Shown here: piece by piece, positions 54,495 through 62,880 of the stretch
How the letters are laid out: every line of letters begins with the position of its first letter
Numbering within the stretch: the first letter of the stretch is position 1
Assembly: GCA_943846785.1 (NCBI GenBank)
Contig: OX044367.1
Coordinates: 1,233,871 to 1,297,870 of the forward strand
DNA length: 64,000 nucleotides
Source: SCGC-AAA076-P13 sp905478035
Lineage (GTDB): Bacteria > Pseudomonadota > Gammaproteobacteria > Magnimaribacterales > D2472
Direction: 5' to 3'
Program-made: the position numbers and the translations under genes
The notes under the pieces: generated by a model
The model's input: the letters and a program-made list of their open reading frames with translations, nothing else
What the model was told of the DNA's origin: nothing
Databases searched by the model: none

Positions 54495-55577
54495 ATGAAA
54501 ACAAAAGTTATTTTAAGTATATTATTTTTTACAAGTACAGTATTTTCAGGCTATAAATATGAAACCATATTAGATAATTTAGATGATGCTTGGAGTATAG
54601 TGTTTCTTAGCGAAGACAGGGTTTTATATACGGAAATGCCTGGAAAACTAAAAATTGCCTCTTTAACAGATAAATCTATAACCAATATTAATAATGTTCC
54701 TAATGTTCAATATGGTGGCCAGGGAGGATTATCTGAGGTAATACTTGATCCCGAATTTAAATCAAACAATATTATTTATTTTAGTTATTCAGCTAAAGAT
54801 GCAAATGGTAAATCAACTTTGTTTTTGTCATCAGCTGAGCTCAAAGAAGATGCATTAATTAATAACAAAGTTTTATTTGAGGCCAAGGCACCTAGAAGAT
54901 CACCAGTCCATTTAGCTGCAAAAATTGCTTTTTTAAACGATGGTACTATTTTATTGGCTAGCGGTGATGGGTTTGATCATCGTGAACAAGCTCAAACTCT
55001 AGATAATCATTTCGGTAAAATTATTAGGATCAACAAAGATGGTTCAGTGCCAGCAGATAATCCTTTTATAAAGGACGAGAATGCTCTTCCTGAAATTTAT
55101 TCTTATGGTCATAGAAATATGCAAGGCCTTGTTGTAACTTCCTCTGGAGATGTTTATGAACATGAACATGGTCCTCGTGGCGGTGATGAAATGAATTTAA
55201 TAGAGCCAACATTGAATTACGGTTGGCCAGCAATAACATATGGAATAGATTATTCAGGTGCAGTGATAAGTCCTTTTACAGAAAAAGAAGGTATGGAGCA
55301 GCCACTTCTTCATTGGACACCATCCATTGCTCCTTCAGATATGATCTATTATGAGGGTGACATATACCCTGAATTGAAGGATAGCTTTTTAGTAACTGCA
55401 TTGGTTTCTAAAGATGTAAAAAAAGTTACTTTTATAGAAAAAAATAATATTCAGGAAAGTCTATTTTCTGAATTAAATTCAAGATTAAGGAATATACAAT
55501 CCTCTCCAAGTGGGATAATTTATTTACTGACTGATGGGCCTAAAGGTAAATTAATTAAAGTTTTGCCTAAAGAATAA
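54495..55577 (+). CDS. PQQ-dependent aldose sugar dehydrogenase-like protein (YliI/HHIP family), exported
   Basis: A 360-residue periplasmic protein with a signal peptide (KVILSILFFTSTVFSG) and the six-bladed propeller of soluble glucose dehydrogenases. Landmarks are GGQGGLSEVILDPEFKSN (GLLGIAFHPDF-type), ILLASGDGFDHREQAQ, HFGKIIRIN, YGHRNMQGLVV with the catalytic His, EHGPRGGDEMN and NYGWPAITYG. These match YliI-like aldose dehydrogenases that need PQQ. No pqq synthesis genes are visible here. Its stop overlaps the next gene's ATG (TAATG). Confidence 0.87.
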   Translation: MKTKVILSILFFTSTVFSGYKYETILDNLDDAWSIVFLSEDRVLYTEMPGKLKIASLTDKSITNINNVPNVQYGGQGGLSEVILDPEFKSNNIIYFSYSAKDANGKSTLFLSSAELKEDALINNKVLFEAKAPRRSPVHLAAKIAFLNDGTILLASGDGFDHREQAQTLDNHFGKIIRINKDGSVPADNPFIKDENALPEIYSYGHRNMQGLVVTSSGDVYEHEHGPRGGDEMNLIEPTLNYGWPAITYGIDYSGAVISPFTEKEGMEQPLLHWTPSIAPSDMIYYEGDIYPELKDSFLVTALVSKDVKKVTFIEKNNIQESLFSELNSRLRNIQSSPSGIIYLLTDGPKGKLIKVLPKE

Positions 55578-56425
55578 TGAACATAGTAAAGTACCCATTT
55601 GCTATTTTATCTGCAGCATTATTTACAGTAATGTTAATTACCCCTATTTCATCGGTATCAAATCTAATTTGGCTAACATCTACTGATATGCCTGTAAGAT
55701 TTATTACTTGGATTGAAGTCATTCTATTTGATTTTCAAAGACTGGGAATTGCGTTATATGCTGTAGTTATTATTGGTTTTGGTATAGCTTTTTCAGTTGC
55801 TGGATTAATTTCTAAATATAGTTCTTATAGTGGAAAGTATCTATTTGCGGTTGCGGGAGCTGTTGCCATTGGAATGGCATTATTTTTGATGGTTGAACTC
55901 TTATTTCAAACACAACTATTAGGTGGTAATAGAAGCATCATAGGTAAGATACTTCATTGTGTAGCAGGTTTTATAGGAGGTTATTTCTTTTATTCTCTTG
56001 TTTCTGTTCAAAGAAGTTATACCTTTATTATTAGGTTTTTAGGTATTTTATATGCCTACTTAATATTAGGCTCAGCACTTGGATGGATTTTTACACCAGT
56101 TAGTACGGCTGCTGATTTTGGATTTGTATTAAATGAATTATCTCAAGCTGCTCAAAATGCTTTACTAAGAGATTTCACATCCTTTTTTGTTGCAACATTC
56201 TTATTTATGGTTTTGGGTGTGATTACCTTAAATCCAATTTGGTTTTTTTCAGTTGCAATAATTTATATTGGAGCTGCAATATTTAACTTAATTGCTATTT
56301 ACGTTCACGGTACAAGTTATAACCAAATATTTATTTTTGAATTTATCTTGGGTGGTTGGCCAGCTTTCTTAGGATTAACAATTGTTTTAAAGGAAGATAA
56401 TTTTTATTCTATTCGCACTCAATAG
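55577..56425 (+). CDS. Hypothetical polytopic membrane protein
   Basis: A 282-residue protein with about eight hydrophobic helices (YPFAILSAALFTVMLITPI first, then others through ILGGWPAFLGLTIVL). No family recognised. It is coupled to the sugar dehydrogenase by the TAATG overlap, so it may anchor or accept electrons from it (inference). The last few codons and the stop lie inside a copy of the guaA 3' end read on the opposite strand, so its C-terminus may have been remade when the island at 56503 arrived. Confidence 0.7.
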   Translation: MNIVKYPFAILSAALFTVMLITPISSVSNLIWLTSTDMPVRFITWIEVILFDFQRLGIALYAVVIIGFGIAFSVAGLISKYSSYSGKYLFAVAGAVAIGMALFLMVELLFQTQLLGGNRSIIGKILHCVAGFIGGYFFYSLVSVQRSYTFIIRFLGILYAYLILGSALGWIFTPVSTAADFGFVLNELSQAAQNALLRDFTSFFVATFLFMVLGVITLNPIWFFSVAIIYIGAAIFNLIAIYVHGTSYNQIFIFEFILGGWPAFLGLTIVLKEDNFYSIRTQ

Positions 56426-56502
56426 TTGCTGAGGGTTTGCTTGAAATATCATAAACTAACCTGTTGACTTCCTCTATTTCATTCACGATTCGATTAGAGA
56501 CA
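56401..56502 (-). repeat. guaA 3'-end remnant, left flank of a small island
   Basis: This stretch aligns base for base (offset 2790) with 59191-59292, the last part of guaA. About 12 differences fall in 102 bases. Read on the minus strand it encodes the guaA tail in frame (NVSNRIVNEIEEVNRLVYDI then SSKPSATIECE and stop) with mostly synonymous changes. Homology ends at 56502, exactly where a GC-richer oxidoreductase gene begins. Confidence 0.88.
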
Positions 56503-56512
56503 TTCCTATTAA

Positions 56513-57613
56513 TTAATCAAGAGGAGTGGGAACTATAAGCACCTTACCATTTCTACCGCCTTCCCATGCACGGGTGACAGCTTGCTCAATTTGATCAACT
56601 GTAAAGCGAGAATCAATGTTAGCTTTTAAGGTGCCATTTACAATCAAAGGAATTACCTGCCCAAAAGCTTCTTGTTTATCCTGCATAGTTGCTGTCTGAT
56701 ACCACTTATAAAGCCAGAAGCCACGCAGGCGAGTGTCATTAAAAATAACTTTTCCTGTGTTAAGACTAGCAGGCTTGCCTGATAAAACTCCATAAGTTAC
56801 TAATGTGCCACCATAACCTAAGCTGTCTGCTAGACGACCATAAGTATCGCCACCAACAGGATCTAGTGCTAACACAATTGGTGCATTATCTGTTGCTATA
56901 GCTATTTGTTTAGCAAGATCTGGTCCATCAATTAAAACAACATCTGCACCTTTGGATTTAAGATCATCTGCCAAACCTTCTCGGCGAACAATGTTTACGG
57001 TTTTAATACCACGCTGTTTTGCCAACTGAATAACATAACCGCCAACTGCAGAATTAGCAGCACTTTGTGCAATCCATTGACCTTCTTTAATATCTTCGAA
57101 GGAGGTAAGCATTAATAATGCAGTTAATGGATTCACAGCTGACATTGCAAGCTGCTCAATCACCTCAGCACTAATAGGTCCTAGGTCAGGTAATGGCAAA
57201 AAACCTTCAGCTGGACCCACTAATTCTTCAGCCCAGGTACTTCCGCTAGCAAGAAGTACTAACTGGCCAACTTTTAAACTCTTTACTCCTGATGATATTT
57301 CCTTAACACGGCCAACGCCCTCACTACCAGGTCTTGCAGGCAAGACAGCATCAACACCATAATTTCCAGCAATCTGTAATACATCAGAAGGATTAATAGG
57401 TGCGGCTAACACCCGAACTCGAACCTCTCCTTTATTTAGTGCACGAGATGCTTCTGTTTTAACTTCGAGTACATCAGCAGGATTACCTATCTGGCTATAG
57501 CTAACATATTTAGTTTGAGAGTTATGCTCATGGCCAGAATGATGGCCAGACATTACAAAAGGGCTAAAAACCAAAATAAGTGCAAAAGTTTTAATAATAG
57601 ATAAGTGTTTCAT
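56513..57613 (-). CDS. MDR-family enoyl reductase/quinone oxidoreductase with a signal peptide (island gene)
   Basis: A 366-residue MDR protein. Residues 1-22 (KHLSIIKTFALILVFSPFVM) form a typical export signal, followed by a His-rich stretch SGHHSGHEHNS. The body then resembles mitochondrial-type trans-2-enoyl-CoA reductase / quinone reductase: VRVLAAPINPSDVLQIAGNYGV, RPGSEGVGRVKEI, AMSAVNPLTALLML, IAQSAANSAVGGYVIQLAKQRGIKTVNIVRR and LALDPVGGDTYGRLADSLGYGG. Export of an NAD(P)H-dependent enzyme is unusual. Base composition is visibly less AT-rich than neighbours, and the gene starts just inside the guaA-repeat boundary. The role is unknown. Confidence 0.83.
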   Translation of the reverse strand: MKHLSIIKTFALILVFSPFVMSGHHSGHEHNSQTKYVSYSQIGNPADVLEVKTEASRALNKGEVRVRVLAAPINPSDVLQIAGNYGVDAVLPARPGSEGVGRVKEISSGVKSLKVGQLVLLASGSTWAEELVGPAEGFLPLPDLGPISAEVIEQLAMSAVNPLTALLMLTSFEDIKEGQWIAQSAANSAVGGYVIQLAKQRGIKTVNIVRREGLADDLKSKGADVVLIDGPDLAKQIAIATDNAPIVLALDPVGGDTYGRLADSLGYGGTLVTYGVLSGKPASLNTGKVIFNDTRLRGFWLYKWYQTATMQDKQEAFGQVIPLIVNGTLKANIDSRFTVDQIEQAVTRAWEGGRNGKVLIVPTPLD

Positions 57614-57743
57614 GTTGATGCTCCGTTAGTTGTTTGTGAAGTTTATAGATAGATTAAATTGATTAGTATTACGATGCCTTAAACAAATCCTGCATGCAAC
57701 CTTATGATTGCAAGCCGGTCTTTCTATTCTATAGGTTTTTAGA

Positions 57744-59020
57744 TTAAGGTTCATTGCGCTCAAACCATTTTCCAAGATAAATACCGACCAGTGCCCATAA
57801 GCTGGCTATTCCGGCACCAACTGCAGCAACTGCAGCCAAGCCTAATCCTAAACCTTGTGTAAGTCCTGTAAATAACCAAGCAGTAAGCATATCGCCACCT
57901 CGATAGGCAACAATATCAATAACAGGCTTTGCTTTGAAACGAGTTTCTTGATTAACAAGCGTAAATAACATTTCACGGGCAGGACGAGTCACCGCATAAT
58001 TACCAGCACGGCGGATGACCTGCAATACCACAACTACTCCTAATAAAGGAGAAATTGCCAATACTAGCAGACCGATACAAATCATTATTGGAACCATGGC
58101 AATAGTTACAGGCATACCGAATTTCGTAACAATGCGGCTTGTTGCAAATAGCCCAGTAGAGATTGCTAAAATATTTACTGCAAGATCCATTTGAGCCCAA
58201 ATAACAGAACGTTCAGGGCGACTAAAATCGCTCAATAAGTTTTTTAATTCGAAATAAACAAATGAGCTTATGCCAGTATATAAAAAAATAAATAAACCAA
58301 TCGATAATAGATATGGATTAGAGAAAAATATTTTAAAGCCTGCAAGTGGATTTCCACCAATTGATTGATTGGAAATAGGTATATCTAACGCCTCATTATT
58401 TAATTCTTTTGCCTTCAATGATTGGAGATAAAAAATAATTGGAATTGGAATAAATAGCATCATGCTAGCGATAAGCATCAAGTTATCAGTACCTAAGGAA
58501 ACTGAAAAAAATGCAGTAATCGATGGTCCAATCAGACCGCCCACACTAGCACCAACTGCAATAATACCGAAAACCTGCCTGATTGCTCTTTACTGAATAG
58601 CTCTGACATAAAGGTCCAAAAAACAGAAATATGAAAAAGACTAAATACGCTTACCCAAACATAAAATGATTTATCAATTACAGTTCGATCCTCAAAAACA
58701 GATCCTAGAGCATAAAAAATAATAAATGATATCGCAAAAATGCCGTACATAGTTGGCACCAATAATCGAAAACGAAACTTCGAAACCATAACCCCATATA
58801 GCGCTACGATTGCAGTGCTAATAAAAAAATTTAGGGTCCACAACCAACTTACCTCTGCATCTGTCCAATCACTAGCCATAGCATCGCGAACTGGTCGCAA
58901 AATGTAATAGGCTGACATCAAGACGACCACAAATAAAAATGAAAAAATTACAGCTTTAACTTCTTTCTCTTTAACCTTAGAGGCAGTTTTTAAAAAATTT
59001 ATCATTAGATTTCTGATCAT
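57744..59020 (-). CDS. NTP/NDP exchange-type (Npt-like) MFS transporter, one frameshift (island gene)
   Basis: Two open pieces join as one gene of about 425 residues. The N-terminal piece reads YYILRPVRDAMASDWTDAEV, with FHISVFWTFMSELFSKEQSGR. A one-base loss near 58579 hides VFGIIAVGASVG, after which GGLIGPSITAFFSV continues and ends with RFKAKPVIDIVAYRGGDML. The YYxLRPVRD and KPVID-Y-R-GD blocks are typical of the family that includes bacterial nucleotide transporters of intracellular bacteria and many uncharacterised MFS relatives of free-living marine bacteria. The start is ATG 59020 with AGGGGG upstream. It lies in the guaA-flanked island. Confidence 0.8.
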
Positions 59021-59190
59021 TTTGCCCCCTACTCTCAATGATTAATAATCTCTTCAAGCATCATAATTAAGCGCTTGAAAAAGTTTTGTATTAATTTTGT
59101 ATATGCTTACACAATATAGACATAGAGTAGGATAATAGCAAGTAGGCAAACTAATCATACTAGTATATAAAACCATACCAAGGCAAAGAA

Positions 59191-59292
59191 TTTTTGCTCT
59201 ATTCCCACTCAATAGTGGCTGGGGGTTTGCTTGAAATATCATAAACCACCCTACTAACTTCCTCTATTTCATTCACGATTCTGTTAGAGACA
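59191..59292 (-). repeat. guaA 3'-end, right-hand copy (intact guaA)
   Basis: The tail of the working guaA gene and eight bases beyond its stop. It forms a direct repeat with 56401-56502, about 88% identical over 102 bases by hand alignment. The two copies flank the 2.7 kb carrying the oxidoreductase and transporter genes. Confidence 0.88.
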
Positions 59293-60762
59293 TGCTCCAG
59301 GAATTCATATGGCAGATGTGCCCAACGTGCAGTCATGAAGTCCACTGTTTCAACTGCTCTCAAGCCAATCACTTCTGCATATCTTCGCTCATCACCTACA
59401 ACCCCAACAGACTTGATTGGTAAATGCACCGCAAATGCCTGACTCACTTTATCGTATAAATCTGCTTTGATTAATTCTTGAATAAAGATGTGATCTGCTT
59501 CTTTTAAGATGCTGGTTTTTTCTTTAGTTACCTCACCAAGTATTCTGACTCCAAGACCAGGGCCAGGGAAAGGATGCCTGTTGAGCATTTCAGCAGAAAG
59601 CCCTAACTCAACTCCCATTCTTCTTACCTCATCTTTAAATAGATCTCTTAAGGGCTCAACTAAATCCATTTCCATTTCATCTGGCAAGCCGCCAACATTA
59701 TGATGAGACTTAATGACCCTTGCCTCTTTAGATTCAGAGCCTGAGGATTCAATGACATCAGGGTAGATAGTACCTTGAGCTAAAAAATGAATATTTTTTA
59801 TTTTAGTAGCTTCAGAATCAAATACATCTATAAAAGTCCTTCCAATTATTTTTCTCTTTTGCTCAGGATCTGTGACTCCCTTTAAATGTCTTAAGAAAAC
59901 TTCTTCACTATCAGATTTGATTACATTGAGGCTCATGTTCTCTTTGAAGGTATTCATCACCTCATCGGCTTCACCTTTTCTTAAAAGGCCATTATCTACA
60001 AAAACACAAACCAGTTTATTTCCAATTGCTTGATGTAATAATGCTGCCGTTACTGAAGAATCTACACCGCCTGAAAGTCCCAATAGAACCTTATTGTCTT
60101 GAACTTGATTCTTTATTTCTTCAATTCTTTGCGCAATTAAATCATCCATCTTCCAGTCTTTTTGTGCATTACAGACTTTAAATAAGTAATTATCTAAAAC
60201 GCTTTGCCCATCCTCTGTATGGGTTACTTCAGGGTGAAACTGTAATGCGTAAATAGGCTTGGACTCATGCTGCATAACTGCAACTGGTGCAGTAGCTGTA
60301 GATGCAACTAGTTCAAAATTATCTGGTAGGTCTTGGACTTGATCGCCATGACTCATCCATACATTAAGGTTTTTTTGAAGCCCATCAAATAAAACACAGT
60401 CTTTAGTATTTGAAGTTCAGAGTGACCAAACTCTTTATGGTCTGCAGATATTACCTGCCCTCCCATTTGCTCAGCCAAGGTTTGCATTCCATAACAAATA
60501 CCTAAGATAGGAATCTCTAAATCAAATACGATTTGTGGAATTCTTGGAGTATAACTATTAGTAACTGAATCAGGTCCGCCAGATAAAATAATTCCTTTTG
60601 GATTTAAGAACGAATTTTTTCTTCTTTAATATCCCAAGGTAATATTTCAGAATAGACATTACTTTCTCTAATCCTTCTAGCAATGAGCTGAGTGTATTGA
60701 GAGCCAAAATCTAATACCAATATAGTATCAATTTCTTTTTTTGCGGTGCCTAAATATGTCAC
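59199..60762 (-). CDS. guaA: GMP synthase (glutamine-hydrolysing), two frameshifts
   Basis: Converts XMP to GMP. The glutamine amidotransferase part is present across frames: ILVLDFGSQYTQLIARRIRE, then IILSGGPDSVT and ILGICYGMQTLAEQMGGQV, then SHGDQVQDLP and LQFHPEVTHTEDG. The ATP pyrophosphatase follows with LLGLSGGVDSSVTAALLH, and the dimerisation tail reads LNRHPFPGPGLGVRILGEV to SSKPPATIEWE. Indels near 60610 and 60405 interrupt the N-terminal third; the rest is clean. Repaired length is about 520 residues, as usual. GTG at 60762 is the likeliest start, 14 bases after guaB, so this is the standard guaBA operon. Its 3' end is duplicated at 56401. Confidence 0.9.
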
Positions 60763-60776
60763 TTTATTTTTAAAAT

Positions 60777-62238
60777 TTAACTTCTTTGATAATTTGGTGC
60801 TTCTTTTGTAATCATTACATCATGCACATGACTTTCTGTCATGCCTGCATTAGTTATTTCTACAAATTGGCTATCTCTTTGCATTTCTTCAATAGTCCTG
60901 CAGCCAACATACCCCATACTTTGTCTTACGCCGCCTATAAGTTGATTGATTACATTTATAACAAGACCTTTATAAGGAACTCTTCCTTCAATCCTTCTGG
61001 TACAAACTTGTCTGAAGCAACATCCTCTTGAAAATACCTATTAGCATCTTCTCTTTCAGTCATAGCCCCTATAGAGCCCATACCTCTGTATGTTTTAAAA
61101 CTTCTGCCTTGAAATAATTCACCTTTACCTGGTGCTTCCTCTGTGCCAGCAAATAAACTTCCAACATAACTGAGTCAGCGCCAGCGGCAATTGCTTTAGC
61201 AATATCCCCTGAGAATCTTATTCCACCATCGGCAATAATTCCTATATCTCTTCCTTTTAAAGCTTCTTTAATACTTAAAATTGCTGTTATTTGTGGAATA
61301 CCTATTCCTGCAATAATTCGTGTTGTACAAATAGATCCTGGGCCCATTCCAACCTTTACGCCATCGACTCCTGCTCTTGCAAGTTCAGTAGCTGCTTCTG
61401 CTGTTGCTATATTTCCACCTATGATATCAATATCTGGAAACTCACTTTTAATCATTTTGATGGTTTCGATTACATTTTTTGAGTGACCATGAGCACTATC
61501 AATAACAAAAAGATCGACTCCAACATCACTTAGGCCCTTTGCCCTTTCAAGGGTATCAGAGCCGGTTCCTAAGGCAGCTCCAACTTTTAGTCTTCCAGAC
61601 TCATCTTTAGTAGCGTTCGGATGTTCAGCAGATTTTTCAATATCTTTCATCGTAACAAGCCCGCTTAAAGACTTGGTATCATCAATAACTAGAATTTTTT
61701 CAATTCTATTTTCATACATCAGTTTTTTAACTACATCCTGAGATGTTCCTTCTGAGACTGTGATTAGCTTCTCAAAAGGGGTCATGATGGATGAAACAGA
61801 TGCTTGCATATCATCTGCATATCTAAAGTCTCTGCTTGTAACAATCCCTCTAAGGTCTTTTCCATCCACTACAGGCATTCCAGAAATATTAAGCTCATCT
61901 GTTAACTGCTTTAATTCTGCAATTGTTTTATCTGATTCAATTGTGATTGGGTCTCTTACAACTCCACTTTCATATTTTTTAACACTTCTCACATGAGAGA
62001 CTTGCTCTTCTATAGAGTTATTTTTATGAATAATTCCAATACCGCCAGCCTCTGCAAGGGCTATTGCCATGCGAGATTCCGTTACAGTATCCATAGCCGC
62101 AGAAATAAGCGGCATCTTGATAGAAATGTTTCTTGTGAGTTTTGTTTCTGTTGACGCCTCGCTAGGAATAAAGTCGCTATACCTAGGTGATAAGAGTACG
62201 TCGTCAAACGTTAATGCTTTTGATTTTACCTTGTCCAT
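60777..62238 (-). CDS. guaB: IMP dehydrogenase, two frameshifts
   Basis: Oxidises IMP to XMP, the committed step to GMP. The first 373 residues are clean: KALTFDDVLLSPRYSDF, two CBS domains (about residues 90-205), the active-site loop VGMGPGSICTTRIIAGIG and ADGGIRFSGDIAKAIAAGADSVML. A lost base near 61170 breaks the frame, after which GSLFAGTEEAPGKGELFQGR and MGSIGAMTEREDANRYFQED continue. A second lost base near 61000 precedes YKGLVINVINQLIGGVRQSM and the end at 60777. Repaired length is 487 residues, as in E. coli. It is followed by guaA. Confidence 0.9.
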
Positions 62239-62298
62239 GCGAGATTATAGCAAAACTTGAAAGAAAAAAAAATCTAGAGTTTTTTAGACAATAATGCT

Positions 62299-62526
62299 TT
62301 AAAAAATTAAGCCTAATATATAAATTAAAGTAAGTCCTGCATTAAGAACAATAACTGTCTGTTCTTTCCATAACACGCCTACTATTACCCATAAAGTGTT
62401 GGCTGAAATAAAAGCCCAATGGTGATATTCGAGTTCAGGAACAAAGCTTGCTAGTGATGCTGCAACTATTAAAATTGCTGTGGCTGCCCAGGCTAAAGAT
62501 TGATGTGGTTTTTCATTTTGTTTCAT
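62299..62526 (-). CDS. Small three-helix membrane protein, unknown
   Basis: A 75-residue protein with about three hydrophobic helices (SLAWAATAILIVAASLASFV, then HHWAFISANTLWVIVGVLW, then VIVLNAGLTLIYILGLIF). No family motif recognised. It lies 12 bases after phhB and 60 bases before guaB on the same strand. The short length and clean start (ATG at 62526) make it a reasonable real gene, but its function is unknown. Confidence 0.6.
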   Translation of the reverse strand: MKQNEKPHQSLAWAATAILIVAASLASFVPELEYHHWAFISANTLWVIVGVLWKEQTVIVLNAGLTLIYILGLIF

Positions 62527-62538
62527 AATGCAATCTTA

Positions 62539-62880
62539 CTAAAGTAATTTATCTGTTTTAGCTGCACAGATAAAATCGTTATGGTGAAGTCCTTCTATTT
62601 TATGCGACCACCAAGTTACTGTAACCTTACCCCATTCTAAAATAATTTGAGGATGATGGTCTTCTTCATCAGCTAATTTGGCTATTTTGATAGAAAAATT
62701 TAGAGAGTCTTCATAACTCTTAAAACTAAAAACTTTTTGTAGTTTCTTAATTGGGTCCTCTATCAAATTCCATTCTTCTATCTCCAAAAGAAGATTATTG
62801 ATTTCATCTTCAGAAACCTTTGGTGCTCCAATTTGACATGCCTCACAAGACTGAGAGTTTAAGCTAGCCACTAATTCCAC
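62539..62880 (-). CDS. phhB: Pterin-4-alpha-carbinolamine dehydratase
   Basis: Dehydrates 4a-hydroxytetrahydrobiopterin and similar pterins, usually supporting phenylalanine hydroxylase. The 113-residue protein has the family core EEDHHPQIILEWGKVTVTWWSHKIEGLHHND, with the active-site His pair, preceded by KLQKVFSFKSYEDSLNFSIKIAKLAD. Length fits. No phenylalanine hydroxylase is in view, so a stand-alone role (as in many bacteria) is possible. It overlaps the end of fumC by 17 bases. Confidence 0.92.
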   Translation of the reverse strand: MELVASLNSQSCEACQIGAPKVSEDEINNLLLEIEEWNLIEDPIKKLQKVFSFKSYEDSLNFSIKIAKLADEEDHHPQIILEWGKVTVTWWSHKIEGLHHNDFICAAKTDKLL

